NCBI GenBank assembly: GCA_039806955.1
Contig: JBDHQI010000023.1
Location: forward strand, 1-64,000
Source of the DNA: JADLHS01 sp039806955
GTDB taxonomy: Bacteria > Verrucomicrobiota > Verrucomicrobiia > Limisphaerales > JADLHS01
Direction: 5' to 3'
DNA length: 64,000 nucleotides
In this document: positions 54,171 through 62,543 of the stretch, one piece after another
Numbering within the stretch: position 1 is the first letter of the stretch
Layout of the letters: each line of letters begins with the position of its first letter
Made by a program: the position numbers and the translations under genes
Notes under the pieces: model-generated
Told to the model about the DNA's origin: nothing
Seen by the model: only the letters and a program-made list of their open reading frames with translations
The model's database searches: none

Positions 54171-55613
54171 CTATGACGTCGGGCGCGGTGCGTAATGTTT
54201 CACAGTGCTGGAGGCGCGGACGACCGCGCGCATTTCAGCCAGCGATTTGAGTTCGCCATCGGCGCGAACTTGCGTGAGCAGGTTGCCCAGCGCGGTCGCT
54301 TCAACCGGTCCGGCGACAACGGGTCGCTGGCACGCATCGGCGGTAAGTTGATTCAGTAGTTCACTCTGCGCGCCGCCACCAACGATGTGGATGACTTCGC
54401 AGGGGGTTGCCGTGAGTTCTTCGAGCGCAGCCAGGGTTTCACGATATTTCAGCGCCAGACTGTCGTAGCAGCAACGCACCAATTCGCCAACCCGCTGCGG
54501 CACAGGTTGGCGCGTCTTTCGGCAGAAATCCTGAATGGCGCGCGGCATGTGCGGTGGATTCAAAAAGCTTGGATCATTCGCATCCACGAGCGAGCGCAGC
54601 GGACGCGCCCAGGCGGCGAGTTTTGCGAGTTGGTCGTAATCGTAATTTTTTCCGGCGGCGGCAAAGGCGCGACGACATTGTTGCACCAGCCAGAGGCCCA
54701 TGATGTTTTTGAGTAACCGATACGTGCCATCAATGCCGCCTTCATTAGTCAGGTTCAGTTCCAACGCGCGCCGGGATAGTATTGGATCGGACACTTCCGC
54801 GCCCAGCAACGACCACGTGCCCGAGCTGAGATACGCCCAGTTGGCGGTACCGGTATGCGCGGTGGGAACCCCCGCCACCGCCGCGGCGGTGTCGTGCGAG
54901 GGCGGCGTCACCACTTTCACGCCGGTGAGTCCGGTTGCTGCTGCCAGTGATTTGCGGACGTGACCGAGCGTCGTCCCGGGAGGAACGATTTTGGGCAGAA
55001 AATGGGTCGGTAATCCGAATTTCTTGAGCAACGGCAAAGACCAGTCGCGGCGGCGCGGATGCACGAATTGGGAGGTCGAAGCGATGGTGAACTCCGCGCG
55101 TTTCACGCCGCACATGGCCCAATGCAGAAAGTCCGGAATAAAGAGCAGCGTGTCTGCGGCGTCGAGGAGCTCCGGTGCGTGTTTTTGCCAGGCCAGCAAT
55201 TGATAGAGCGAATTGAATTCCAGAAATTGCAATCCGGACTGCGCGAAAATTTCCGCGCGGGGCACTTGTTTGAACGCGCGCCTCAAGACGCCGCGCGTCC
55301 GGGCGTCACGATAGTGGTAGGGTAGGCCGAGCATTTCGTTCCGCCGATTCAATAAAACAAAATCCACGCCCCAGGTATCCGCACCGATGGAGACGATTTG
55401 GCGCCCGTATTTTTTCTGCGCCAGCACGAGGCCGGTCTGGATTTCCGCCCAGAGACGCAGCAAATCCCAGCGCAGTGAATCAGCCAGGGTCACTCCGCCG
55501 TTGGGGAAGCGGTTGACCTCCTCCAGCCGCAACCGGGTGCCATTCCAAATTCCCGCGATGACGCGCCCGCTTTCCGCGCCCAAATCCACCGCCAGATAGA
55601 CTTTGTTTGCCAT
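54171..55613 (-). CDS. rhaB: Rhamnulokinase-like FGGY carbohydrate kinase
   Basis: 480 residues of the FGGY sugar-kinase family. N-terminal VDLGAESGRVIAGIW (phosphate 1), IVSIGADTWGVDFVLLNRRNEM, PSHDTAAAVAGVP, SSGTWSLLGAEV (phosphate 2 region) and IHIVGGGAQSELLNQLTADA (adenosine site) match RhaB. It follows the rhamnose isomerase gene by 90 bases, supporting L-rhamnulose phosphorylation. Aldolase and transport genes are not in the window. Confidence 0.88.
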   Translation of the reverse strand: MANKVYLAVDLGAESGRVIAGIWNGTRLRLEEVNRFPNGGVTLADSLRWDLLRLWAEIQTGLVLAQKKYGRQIVSIGADTWGVDFVLLNRRNEMLGLPYHYRDARTRGVLRRAFKQVPRAEIFAQSGLQFLEFNSLYQLLAWQKHAPELLDAADTLLFIPDFLHWAMCGVKRAEFTIASTSQFVHPRRRDWSLPLLKKFGLPTHFLPKIVPPGTTLGHVRKSLAAATGLTGVKVVTPPSHDTAAAVAGVPTAHTGTANWAYLSSGTWSLLGAEVSDPILSRRALELNLTNEGGIDGTYRLLKNIMGLWLVQQCRRAFAAAGKNYDYDQLAKLAAWARPLRSLVDANDPSFLNPPHMPRAIQDFCRKTRQPVPQRVGELVRCCYDSLALKYRETLAALEELTATPCEVIHIVGGGAQSELLNQLTADACQRPVVAGPVEATALGNLLTQVRADGELKSLAEMRAVVRASSTVKHYAPRPTS

Positions 55614-55703
55614 GGCTTTTTTCTTCGATCAACGCCCAACTAAGTCCTGACCCCGCTTGGTGGCGGTTTGAATTGCGCTCCAGGTATGTTTGGAAAACAT
55701 GCG

Positions 55704-56984
55704 CTACGCGCGCTGGCTCAACACGTTGCGCTCGTAATTTTTCACCTCGGCCAGCCAGGCTTCGCCGACGGGAACATTTTGTTGCAGGCAATAATAATCC
55801 CACACCGCGCCAAATGGCAGGGTCTTTGCCTCTTCCATCAACGCCAGACGCGACGTGTAATCGCCCGCACGTTCAAGCTGTTTGTAGCGGGCGTATGGCT
55901 CCAACATCGCCAGACAGAGCGCGCGAATCATATTGCGCGTGCCGATGACCCAGGCGGCGAGGCGGTTGATGCTGGCATCGAAGAAGTCAAGGCCGAGGTG
56001 CGTGCGCCCGAGGTAATCGCCGCGCACCAGCTCTTGTGCGATGGCGTTCAGTTCATCGGTAAGCGTGACCACGTGATCGCTGTCCCAACGCACGCCGCGG
56101 CTGACGTGCAATAAAATCTCCGGTACGAAACAGAGCACGGAAGAAATTTTGTCCGCCATGTTCTCGGTGGGATGATAGTGCCCGGCGTCCAAACAAACGA
56201 GCGTTTGATGTTGCACCGCGTAACCGAGATAAAACTCATGCATCCCCACGGTGTAACTTTCCGCACCGATGCCGAACAATTTGCCTTCGATGGCATCGAG
56301 ATGGTGCTTGGGGTTCAGTTTCTTTTTGAACACGGTATCGAGCGATTCCCGCAACCGTTCGCGCGGACCGCGCCGATCCGCCGGAGTGTCTTTCATGCCG
56401 TCGGGCACCCAGATGTTGGTCACCGTCGGCGTGCCCAGCGCCCGACCCATGGCGGCGCCGATTTCCCGGCTGCGTTGGCAATGTTCGATCCAGAACTGGC
56501 GAATGCCGGCGTCGCGATGGGAGAGGGTGAAACCACTGGCGGATTTCGGATGCGAGAAACAGGTGGGATTAAAATCCAAACCGATGCCCAGCGACTTGGC
56601 CCACGCAATCCAGTTGCGGAAATGGCGCGGCTCGATTTCGTTGCGATCCACCTTCTTGCCGCCGAATTCGCCGTAGAACGCGTGCAGGTTGAATCGGTGC
56701 CGGCCCGGAATCAGCGTGAGCGCCTGGGTGGCGTCCGCGCGCAGTTCATCCGGGGTGCGCGCTTTGCCGGGATAATTACCCGTGGCCATGATGCCGCCGG
56801 TCAGCGGGGCGCCGAAATTTTCAAAACCACCCACGTCATCGCCCTGCCAGCAATGCAATGACACCGGCACTTTGGCGAGCTGGCGCAGCACCTGGTCGGT
56901 GTTCACACCCAGACCGGCATAATGTTCGCGGGCGAGTTGGTAAGCCGTTTCAAGACGGCGCGCGGCAGACTTGGTTTTGCTCAT
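55704..56984 (-). CDS. rhaA: L-rhamnose isomerase
   Basis: 426 residues. The start ARRLETAYQLAREHYAGLGVNTDQVLRQL, SLHCWQGDDVGGFE, GLDFNPTCFSHPKSASGFTLSH, DAGHYHPTENMADKISSVL, SRGVRWDSDHVVTLTDEL and HLGLDFFDASINRLAAWVIG all agree with RhaA (about 419 residues in E. coli). It converts L-rhamnose to L-rhamnulose with a metal site of His, Asp and Glu. First gene of a rhaA-rhaB unit. Confidence 0.92.
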   Translation of the reverse strand: MSKTKSAARRLETAYQLAREHYAGLGVNTDQVLRQLAKVPVSLHCWQGDDVGGFENFGAPLTGGIMATGNYPGKARTPDELRADATQALTLIPGRHRFNLHAFYGEFGGKKVDRNEIEPRHFRNWIAWAKSLGIGLDFNPTCFSHPKSASGFTLSHRDAGIRQFWIEHCQRSREIGAAMGRALGTPTVTNIWVPDGMKDTPADRRGPRERLRESLDTVFKKKLNPKHHLDAIEGKLFGIGAESYTVGMHEFYLGYAVQHQTLVCLDAGHYHPTENMADKISSVLCFVPEILLHVSRGVRWDSDHVVTLTDELNAIAQELVRGDYLGRTHLGLDFFDASINRLAAWVIGTRNMIRALCLAMLEPYARYKQLERAGDYTSRLALMEEAKTLPFGAVWDYYCLQQNVPVGEAWLAEVKNYERNVLSQRA

Positions 56985-57134
56985 AAGTGCCTCATCTCAC
57001 CAGCTAAGCTATTCATAGGGCAAGCGCAAAACCGGATACGTTGGGAAGATGTCAACCTGGGAGGCATCAGGATTTCGCGAAGAATTCTTGCCTGGAGACG
57101 GTTAGAACCGCTACAACCTCGTCCGCAATCGCCT

Positions 57135-57923
57135 ATGCAAACCGCCATCGCTTTTAGCCGAATCCGCGTCGGAAAACTTTTTTGCCGCGCCCGACTCTTC
57201 TTCGTCTTGACGCTCCTGGCCCATCTCGTCAGCGCGCGCGCCGATGAATCCGGCAGCACGAATCGTTGCGTCATTCCCGTGCCGCGCACGGAGGAAAAAG
57301 CCACGAACCGTTTTATCGAATTAAACCAGCGCGTCCGGGAGAACGCCGGGCGGGCACAACTTATTTTTGTGGGCGACTCCATCACGCAGGGCTGGGAAGG
57401 CAACGGCAAGGAGGTTTGGGCCAAATACTACGCGCCCCGTAACGCGCTGAATCTCGGCATCGGCAGCGATCACACGCAGCATGTGCTCTGGCGACTGGAC
57501 CACGGCAATCTCGACGGGTTGCATCCCCGGGTTGCGGTGGTGCTGATTGGCGTCAACAACGCGCCCGATGCGAGCAACACCTCGCGGATGATTTTGGAAG
57601 GCGTGACGGCGGTGGTGGCCAAATTGCGCGAAAAACTGCCGCAAACCAAAATCCTGCTCCTCGGCATTTTTCCGTTTCGCGAAGATTTCAATCCGCAGCG
57701 CGCCAAGGTGCTGGAGGTGAATCAGGCGTTGCACAAATTGGATGATGGCGAGTGGATCCACTTCCACGATTTCGGTTACATCTTCCTGGATCGCGACGGT
57801 CGGATTCCCAAGGACATGATGCGCGACGCGGTTCACCCAACGCCGCGTGGCTATCAACTTTGGGCGGAAATCATGGAGCCCAAGTTGGCTGAACTGATGG
57901 GCGACGAGTCCGTCAAACCATGA
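57135..57923 (+). CDS. Exported SGNH/GDSL hydrolase
   Basis: 262 residues from the ATG at 57135. Signal about 15-38, ending VSARA. SGNH blocks: IFVGDSITQGWEG (Ser), LNLGIGSDHTQHV (Gly), VVLIGVNNAPDASN (Asn) and DAVHPTPRGYQLW (Asp, His). It likely de-esterifies lipids or carbohydrate acetyl groups. Divergent from rhaA, so a link to rhamnose-polymer deacetylation is a guess from position. Confidence 0.87.
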   Translation: MQTAIAFSRIRVGKLFCRARLFFVLTLLAHLVSARADESGSTNRCVIPVPRTEEKATNRFIELNQRVRENAGRAQLIFVGDSITQGWEGNGKEVWAKYYAPRNALNLGIGSDHTQHVLWRLDHGNLDGLHPRVAVVLIGVNNAPDASNTSRMILEGVTAVVAKLREKLPQTKILLLGIFPFREDFNPQRAKVLEVNQALHKLDDGEWIHFHDFGYIFLDRDGRIPKDMMRDAVHPTPRGYQLWAEIMEPKLAELMGDESVKP

Positions 57924-58043
57924 TGCCGCCCGCCGGTTAAATTGCCGCGTCTGGATGCAGGGTCACGATACCCGCCGACTTCCGAAAAGCGATTGCATTA
58001 TTTTCGCCGATTTCATTACGCTTTCCGTAAATAAATTGTTCTT

Positions 58044-58262
58044 GTGGCAAAAGAAGAAGCAATTGAACTGACGGGAACGGTCACTCAGGTTCTGCCGGGA
58101 ACCATGTTCCGTGTCTCTCTCGCCAACGGTCACGAAGTCCTCGCGCACATCTCCGGCAAAATGCGCAAAAATTGGATTCGCATCAATGTCGGGGACAAGG
58201 TCAAAGTCGAAATCTCACCGTACGATCTCGGCAAGGCGCGCATCACGTTTCGCGAGTTCTGA
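58044..58262 (+). CDS. infA: Translation initiation factor IF-1
   Basis: 72 residues from a GTG start, an OB-fold. The signature AKEEAIELTGTVTQVLPGTMFRV, HEVLAHISGKMRKNWIRI and DKVKVEISPYDLGKARITFRE match IF-1 at the usual length. It binds the 30S A site. Isolated from ribosomal-protein genes. Confidence 0.96.
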   Translation: MAKEEAIELTGTVTQVLPGTMFRVSLANGHEVLAHISGKMRKNWIRINVGDKVKVEISPYDLGKARITFREF

Positions 58263-58321
58263 CGCGCCCCGGCTCATTCCCGGGCTTGCTTTTCCGTGGT
58301 AAATCTGCGACGACCGACTAC

Positions 58322-59302
58322 ATGTTGTCCGTGGTCAACGTCGCCATCCATTCCAGTCAAACGCCGGAAAACATCCAGCGCGTGTTGCGGCACTCGCTGC
58401 GCACCCGCCGCATCAATCATCAATTTCATTACGATTCCGTTCAGCAGACCAATCAGTGGCTCGCGTTGCACCAGGTCTATTCGCCGTCGCGGAATGATGC
58501 CGATTGCGCGGTGACCTATAATCGCGCGTTTGCCGCCGTCGCGGATCAAATCCGGTCGCATGCGGTTCACTTGATCGGCTTGGGCTGCGGTGGCGGACAA
58601 AAGGACGCGCGGTTGTTGCGACGGTTGCGCGCGCGCGGCAAACAACTCAGTTACGCGCCGGTGGACGTCAGCACGGCCATGGTGCTGGTGGCGCACCAAA
58701 CGGCGCAGTCGGTGCTGCCGCCGGAAAATTTGTTTCCGCTGGTGTGCGATCTTGCCATCGCCCGGGATCTGCCGGCGGTTTTCGAGGCGATGACCGCGCG
58801 GCGCGCGGCGCGACTAATTACCTTCTTCGGCATGATTCCGAATTTTGAGCCGGAGAAAATTCTGCCGCAGTTAAGCCAATTGGTGCGGCGCCAGGATCGG
58901 TTGCTCTTCAGTGCCAACCTCGCTCCCGGCGCGAACGATGCACAAGGCATGAAGCGGATTCTGCCCCAATACGACAACCAACTGACTCGGGAATGGTTGT
59001 TGACGTTCTTACTGCATCTGGGCGTGACCCGCACGGACGGTGAAATAAAATTCCGCATCGAACGCGGAATTACCAGACTGCAACGCGTGGTGGCGGACTT
59101 TCATTTCCGGCGTGCGCGCCGCATCACTGTGGCCGGCGAAACGATTCCCTTTCCGCGCGGCACAAAAGTGCGCCTGTTTTTCTCCTACCGCTACACGCCG
59201 GAATTGGCACAAGAGCATCTGGCCAAGGTGGGACTGCGGGTGCGAACGCAATGGATCACGCGCTCCGGCGAAGAAGGCGTGTTCCTGTGCGAACGTCAGT
59301 AA
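58322..59302 (+). CDS. EgtD-like SAM-dependent methyltransferase
   Basis: 326 residues from the ATG at 58322. AVHLIGLGCGGGQKDARLLRRL is the SAM glycine loop, YAPVDVSTAMVLVAHQTAQSV and ARLITFFGMIPNFEPEKILPQL are typical of histidine-specific methyltransferase family EgtD/Methyltransf_33. An ergothioneine link would need an egtB gene, which is not here. It ends 7 bases inside the convergent DHPS-like gene. Substrate unassigned. Confidence 0.75.
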   Translation: MLSVVNVAIHSSQTPENIQRVLRHSLRTRRINHQFHYDSVQQTNQWLALHQVYSPSRNDADCAVTYNRAFAAVADQIRSHAVHLIGLGCGGGQKDARLLRRLRARGKQLSYAPVDVSTAMVLVAHQTAQSVLPPENLFPLVCDLAIARDLPAVFEAMTARRAARLITFFGMIPNFEPEKILPQLSQLVRRQDRLLFSANLAPGANDAQGMKRILPQYDNQLTREWLLTFLLHLGVTRTDGEIKFRIERGITRLQRVVADFHFRRARRITVAGETIPFPRGTKVRLFFSYRYTPELAQEHLAKVGLRVRTQWITRSGEEGVFLCERQ

Positions 59303-60183
59303 GCCTGGAGCGTATCCAGTACAGCTTTGATGCGTGGCACTTCGTGTGTGCGGAACAGGTCGGTTTGGCCCAGCGCCGCCAGCACGGCGAAGAACGGCTC
59401 GGCGCAACGCACTTCCTCCCGGAAATATTCGAAGGCATGTGGCAGCGCCTGACAAACCGGAAAACCCAGGGTCCGCAAGCGAAATGTGTTGAGGAACACG
59501 CGCATCTGATGTCGAATCCGCACCGCACTGTCCTGTAAATTACGATAATAAAATCCCAGGCCCGGATCAATAAAGATGTGTTTCACGCCGCAGCGTTGCG
59601 CGGCTTCGATGCGACGCGCAAAAAAATCGTGCAGCATCGGAATCGGATCGGTTCGCAAATCAAAATCGCCCGCTTCACGTACGTTGCGACCCCGCACGTA
59701 ACAAAGGATCACCGCCGCTTCGTGAGCCGCCACCAGATGGAAAATTTCATCGCCATGCTCGGTGCCGGTAAGGTTGAGGAGGTTGGCTCCGGCCTCAAGA
59801 CAGGCGCGCGTCACGGTTGGTTCGTAAGTTTCCACCGACACCAAAATCTGTGCGGCGCGCAATTCCCGAATGACTGGCAGCAGTTGGGAGTTTTGTCCGC
59901 CAGCCGTGACTCGCGCCGCGTGCGCCAGTGTGGATTCCGCGCCCAAATCCACAATTTGCGCTCCCTCAGCCGCCAGCCGTTTGCCGCGTTGAATGGCGCT
60001 GTCAGCAGTGAGACAAACGCTCTCGCGATACCAGGAATCTGCGGAGAGATTGACCACTCCCATGATAGCGGGTTGGGAATTAAAAGCGAACGGCTGGCCG
60101 CCAAGCGTGAATTCCGTCACCTGCACGGCGGCAGCGGCGCGATGTTGCGTCAGTAAATCTGAAAGCTGTTCAAGGGTCAGCAC
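59296..60183 (-). CDS. Divergent dihydropteroate-synthase-like protein
   Basis: 295 residues from a GTG at 60183 (the earlier in-frame ATG lies within tRNA-Arg and is rejected). It is a pterin-binding TIM barrel: AIMGVVNLSADSWYRES resembles the DHPS loop 1 motif, GAQIVDLGAESTLAHAARV loop 2, and HIFIDPGLGFYY the DPGxGF motif. The canonical SRK near the end is not visible (FPVCQALPHAFEYF is found where it should be), though RTHEVPRI keeps the R-x-H. So it may not make dihydropteroate, or may use another substrate. Confidence 0.7.
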   Translation of the reverse strand: MLTLEQLSDLLTQHRAAAAVQVTEFTLGGQPFAFNSQPAIMGVVNLSADSWYRESVCLTADSAIQRGKRLAAEGAQIVDLGAESTLAHAARVTAGGQNSQLLPVIRELRAAQILVSVETYEPTVTRACLEAGANLLNLTGTEHGDEIFHLVAAHEAAVILCYVRGRNVREAGDFDLRTDPIPMLHDFFARRIEAAQRCGVKHIFIDPGLGFYYRNLQDSAVRIRHQMRVFLNTFRLRTLGFPVCQALPHAFEYFREEVRCAEPFFAVLAALGQTDLFRTHEVPRIKAVLDTLQAY

Positions 60184-60224
60184 CCGGCAAGAGTAGTGAG
60201 TCGAGGCGAGATCGTAAATGCCGA

Positions 60225-60301
<77 letters not shown>

Positions 60302-60322
60302 ACCCGAACTGTGCGGCGATTT

Positions 60323-60520
60323 TTACATGGTTTTAAGCAACCTGCGAAGTTCTTTCGCTTTTTGCTCAACTTCTTCTTGGAGGGCACTGACTAGGTGTTT
60401 ATCCCAAATGTTGTTACAAACCTTTGAGACGTTCACCCCAATGCTCTTTGCCTTCTCCATAATCGCCGCGTTCGCTGGGGTGGCGTAAATCGCCACCGTC
60501 TTACCGTTTACTTCTGCCAT
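60323..60520 (-). CDS. CopG/Arc-like ribbon-helix-helix protein
   Basis: 65 residues. MAEVNGKTVAIYATPANAAIMEKAKSIG... starts with a strand and continues into two helices, the RHH fold of small repressors and CcdA/antitoxin proteins. A strong Shine-Dalgarno (AAAGGAG) sits 6 bases before the ATG at 60520, which decides this start over an upstream frame. It may repress the phage-like genes that diverge from it. A partner toxin was not found adjacent. Confidence 0.75.
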   Translation of the reverse strand: MAEVNGKTVAIYATPANAAIMEKAKSIGVNVSKVCNNIWDKHLVSALQEEVEQKAKELRRLLKTM

Positions 60521-60593
60521 AGGACTCCTTTCGTTGCGGCTATCAGTCTTATAGCACCATTCCAAAAAATTGCAACATTCGTGAAAATTAATA

Positions 60594-60631
60594 TTGACTA
60601 TAGTAGAAACATTGACATTATTATGGTCAAT
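60594..60631 (+). promoter_or_regulatory. Divergent promoter/operator candidate
   Basis: TTGACT at 60594 could serve as a -35 box with TATTAT-like sequence 19 bases later. An inverted repeat ATTGAC/GTCAAT (60611-60616 and 60626-60631) overlaps it. It lies between the RHH gene and the plus-strand phage genes, as expected for an operator. Inferred only. Confidence 0.35.
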
Positions 60632-60677
60632 AACACAGGCGGGTTAGCCCGGACGGTTGTAGTCCCGGCTGGGAGTT

Positions 60678-60706
60678 GCGGGGCGGGTTCGGATCACCCG
60701 CCCCGC
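60678..60706. repeat. Perfect 11-bp G/C-rich hairpin
   Basis: GCGGGGCGGGT at 60678-60688 and its exact reverse complement at 60696-60706 flank a 7-base loop, followed by a second self-complementary run (GCCCG/CGGGC). No T tail follows, so it is not a standard terminator. It might be a replication or regulatory structure. Confidence 0.7.
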
Positions 60707-60794
60707 GCCCGCCCGGGCGTGAAACCAAACAAACCACGTATGTTGATGAAAATAATAGACGTTATCGCCCGGTATCAGGTCCGAGTGCTGGACA

Positions 60795-61025
60795 ATGCGG
60801 AACCCCCCGATTCCGCCACGGATTAAACACCTGTGTTTACTCTCGTTTGCCAGCGGGCTGGAGGCAGGGCTTGATTGTCCTGAAAAAAATCACGAGCAAC
60901 GCGAGGCGTTGCTTCTGGAAGCGAAGGCTCTGAGGGAGGGCCTGATCATTGTCGGCGCCAAGGGCGTGTGCGTCACCGACATTCGCAATGTCTCGCTCAC
61001 GCAAATTCTCAACCCCGGCCAGTAG
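60795..61025 (+). CDS. Phage-region protein of unknown function
   Basis: 76 residues: basic start, then EKNHEQREALLLEAKALREG and IVGAKGVCVTDIRNVSLTQI. It ends 2 bases before the ATPase start region, so the two are probably co-transcribed. No RBS and no family recognised; a chance frame cannot be excluded. Confidence 0.45.
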   Translation: MRNPPIPPRIKHLCLLSFASGLEAGLDCPEKNHEQREALLLEAKALREGLIIVGAKGVCVTDIRNVSLTQILNPGQ

Positions 61026-61027
61026 TC

Positions 61028-61638
61028 ATGAGCGTTGATTATGGTATCACCTACGCGCAAGCGGCGGTGCGCTTTCGGCTGGCGAATCTACCGGCGTCGG
61101 TGCGCTCGATCACAAGTTTCAAAAATCCATCACCATCATCGGCGGCGTGGGGCAGTCGGGTAAGGCCACGTTCGGTAATCGCTTCCTCGCCAACGGCGAT
61201 TTCCAGTTCCGGTTTGTGTTCGACCCGGAATATCTGTTCGGCTCGGATTATGAGCGGGCCTTCGGATTTTTTTGCGAATGGGTTTATGCGAAGTGCGAAC
61301 AACTGCCCGGCGCGAAAGCGTTCATGGTGGACGAAGTGTGGAAGCTCTGCCCGAACCGCACGATTCCGTTTGACCTGTCCAACATCGTCCGCACCGGGCG
61401 CAAGCGCGGCATGGCGTCCATGTTCCTGACGCAGACGCCGAATGAGTTGCCCGGTGTCATCCTGAATGAAGTCATGGAGTTTGTGGCGTTTCGGTTGCAG
61501 AGTGACCCGGCGCTGACGCTGGTGGAAAAGCGCGGGTTCAAGCGCGAGGAGATTGCCGCGTTGCCGAACCTGCATTTCGTGTTCCGCACCGAACTGGGCG
61601 GCGAAGCCCGGGGCGTCTTGAAGTTCCCCAAAGCGTGA
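61028..61638 (+). pseudogene. DJR-phage packaging ATPase (FtsK/HerA-like), frameshifted and shortened
   Basis: The frame from 61147 reads the ATPase core: a Walker A-like IIGGVGQSGKATF (Ala where Ser/Thr is usual), Walker B AKAFMVDEVWKL, and FDLSNIVRTGRKRGMASMFLTQTP with LNEVMEFVAFRLQ. Before it, the ATG at 61028 opens another frame (MSVDYGITYAQ...), and the core frame has a stop at 61036 and no start before Walker A. One extra base near 61060 would join them as YAQ-SGGALSAGESTG. The segment between FDPE and the Walker B is about 35 residues shorter than homologues I recall. Such ATPases load genomes into tailless phage capsids. Confidence 0.65.
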
Positions 61639-61668
61639 CGCATCGAGCCGTCGTCACACCCTGGCGCG

Positions 61669-61944
61669 TCACGAATTGTTTTTAACGTAGGCCCTTATTT
61701 CATCGTGATCGCCCAGTGTCACCAAATGCGCGTCTCCGTTCTCAATCAGAAAAAGAACCCGCATTTTCAAACCGACGCGGAACTCGAAGTAGCGGCCAAA
61801 CGGTCGAAAGCCCACACTGGAATGCAAATGCGGTTTACCAATCACGTCCGGCAAACGCAATGCCTCAGCGCGTAACTCCGATTGCTCGGCAAGGGAAAGT
61901 TTTTTGAACCGGCGGAGGAACTGCGGGCGTTGGTAGATTTTCAC
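61669..61944 (-). CDS. RelE/ParE-superfamily toxin
   Basis: 91 residues from a GTG at 61944 overlapping the antitoxin stop as GTGA. VKIYQRPQFLRRFKKLSLAEQ, FRPFGRYFEFRVGLKMRVLFLIENGDAHLVTLGDHDEI fit the RelE/ParE/YafQ beta sheet with its basic surface. Predicted mRNA-cleaving or gyrase-type toxin; which one is not decidable. It lies in a phage-like region on the opposite strand to the morphogenesis genes. Confidence 0.8.
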   Translation of the reverse strand: MKIYQRPQFLRRFKKLSLAEQSELRAEALRLPDVIGKPHLHSSVGFRPFGRYFEFRVGLKMRVLFLIENGDAHLVTLGDHDEIRAYVKNNS

Positions 61945-62201
61945 AGTTCCACCAATTTCCCCGCCTTCCGGTCGGCGCGGATGGCTCTCAAATCCGCCTG
62001 GGCGCTGGCTTCCACCTCGGCGGGGGAAACTCCGTATTCCGTGAATGGACTGTCCGAACCGATGAAATGATGCCAAGCCGCGTCGTTGATGGCGGCGGAA
62101 ACGTCCTTGTAACGCCCCGATGCGATTTGCGATTGGATGATTTCCATGACTGGATCGGCCAGTGTGACGTGTTTGCTTTTCACGCCGACACAATGCGCCA
62201 T
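61941..62201 (-). CDS. ParD-like antitoxin
   Basis: 86 residues. KHVTLADPVMEIIQSQIASGRYKDVSAAINDAAWHHF is the RHH DNA-binding part typical of ParD/antitoxin proteins, then an extended tail (VSPAEVEASAQADLRAIRADRKAGKLVEL) that would wrap the toxin. Start ATG at 62201. It precedes the toxin with a 4-base overlap, the classical order. Confidence 0.85.
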   Translation of the reverse strand: MAHCVGVKSKHVTLADPVMEIIQSQIASGRYKDVSAAINDAAWHHFIGSDSPFTEYGVSPAEVEASAQADLRAIRADRKAGKLVEL

Positions 62202-62229
62202 GATATGGATTATGTCAAATGACGTTTAA

Positions 62230-62277
62230 GCCCCCCTGAAAATAATTTCCGTTTGCATTATTGTTGCAATGGGGGGC
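62230..62277. repeat. G/C-run stem-loop between antitoxin and capsid genes
   Basis: AGCCCCCC and GGGGGGCT (about 62229-62236 and 62270-62277) flank 33 bases that are A/T-rich and contain TTGC/GCAA. It is a candidate origin, attenuator or promoter-region structure, placed where the divergent genes start. Confidence 0.5.
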
Positions 62278-62405
62278 TGTGTTATTGGTGGGTTACTTGG
62301 CGGCATTGGTTGCCGTAAGCGCCGGGGTTGGAACTCCGGGGACGGCGGTTGAAAGCCGCGCCAAAATAGAAAAATTGCCCGCCCGTTTCCGGGGGGCTTC
62401 CTCCC

Positions 62406-62516
62406 ATGAATAAAACAATCCTCAAAAACAGCGGCATCATCGCCGTTGTCACCGTCGTTGTGTTGGCCGTCGTGTTCCGCGTTGCTCCGTTGCGGAAGTT
62501 CGTCACCGGCGCATAA
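62406..62516 (+). CDS. 36-residue single-TM phage protein
   Basis: MNKTILKNSG, then a TM helix (about 11-25, IIAVVTVVVLAVVFR) and a basic end (APLRKFVTGA). It lies between the ATPase/TA block and the capsid gene in the phage-like region, where small membrane proteins are usual for membrane-containing tailless phages. Below the usual ORF cutoff, but the start, charge pattern and position support it. Confidence 0.55.
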   Translation: MNKTILKNSGIIAVVTVVVLAVVFRVAPLRKFVTGA

Positions 62517-62543
62517 TTACACCGTTCAACCATCGAAAAAATT

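Noticed and set aside
60581..60826. 81-residue plus-strand frame over the hairpin region
   Set aside because: It would translate the G/C-rich hairpin into Pro/Arg/Gly-rich sequence; only a short end (from about 60739) could be a peptide.
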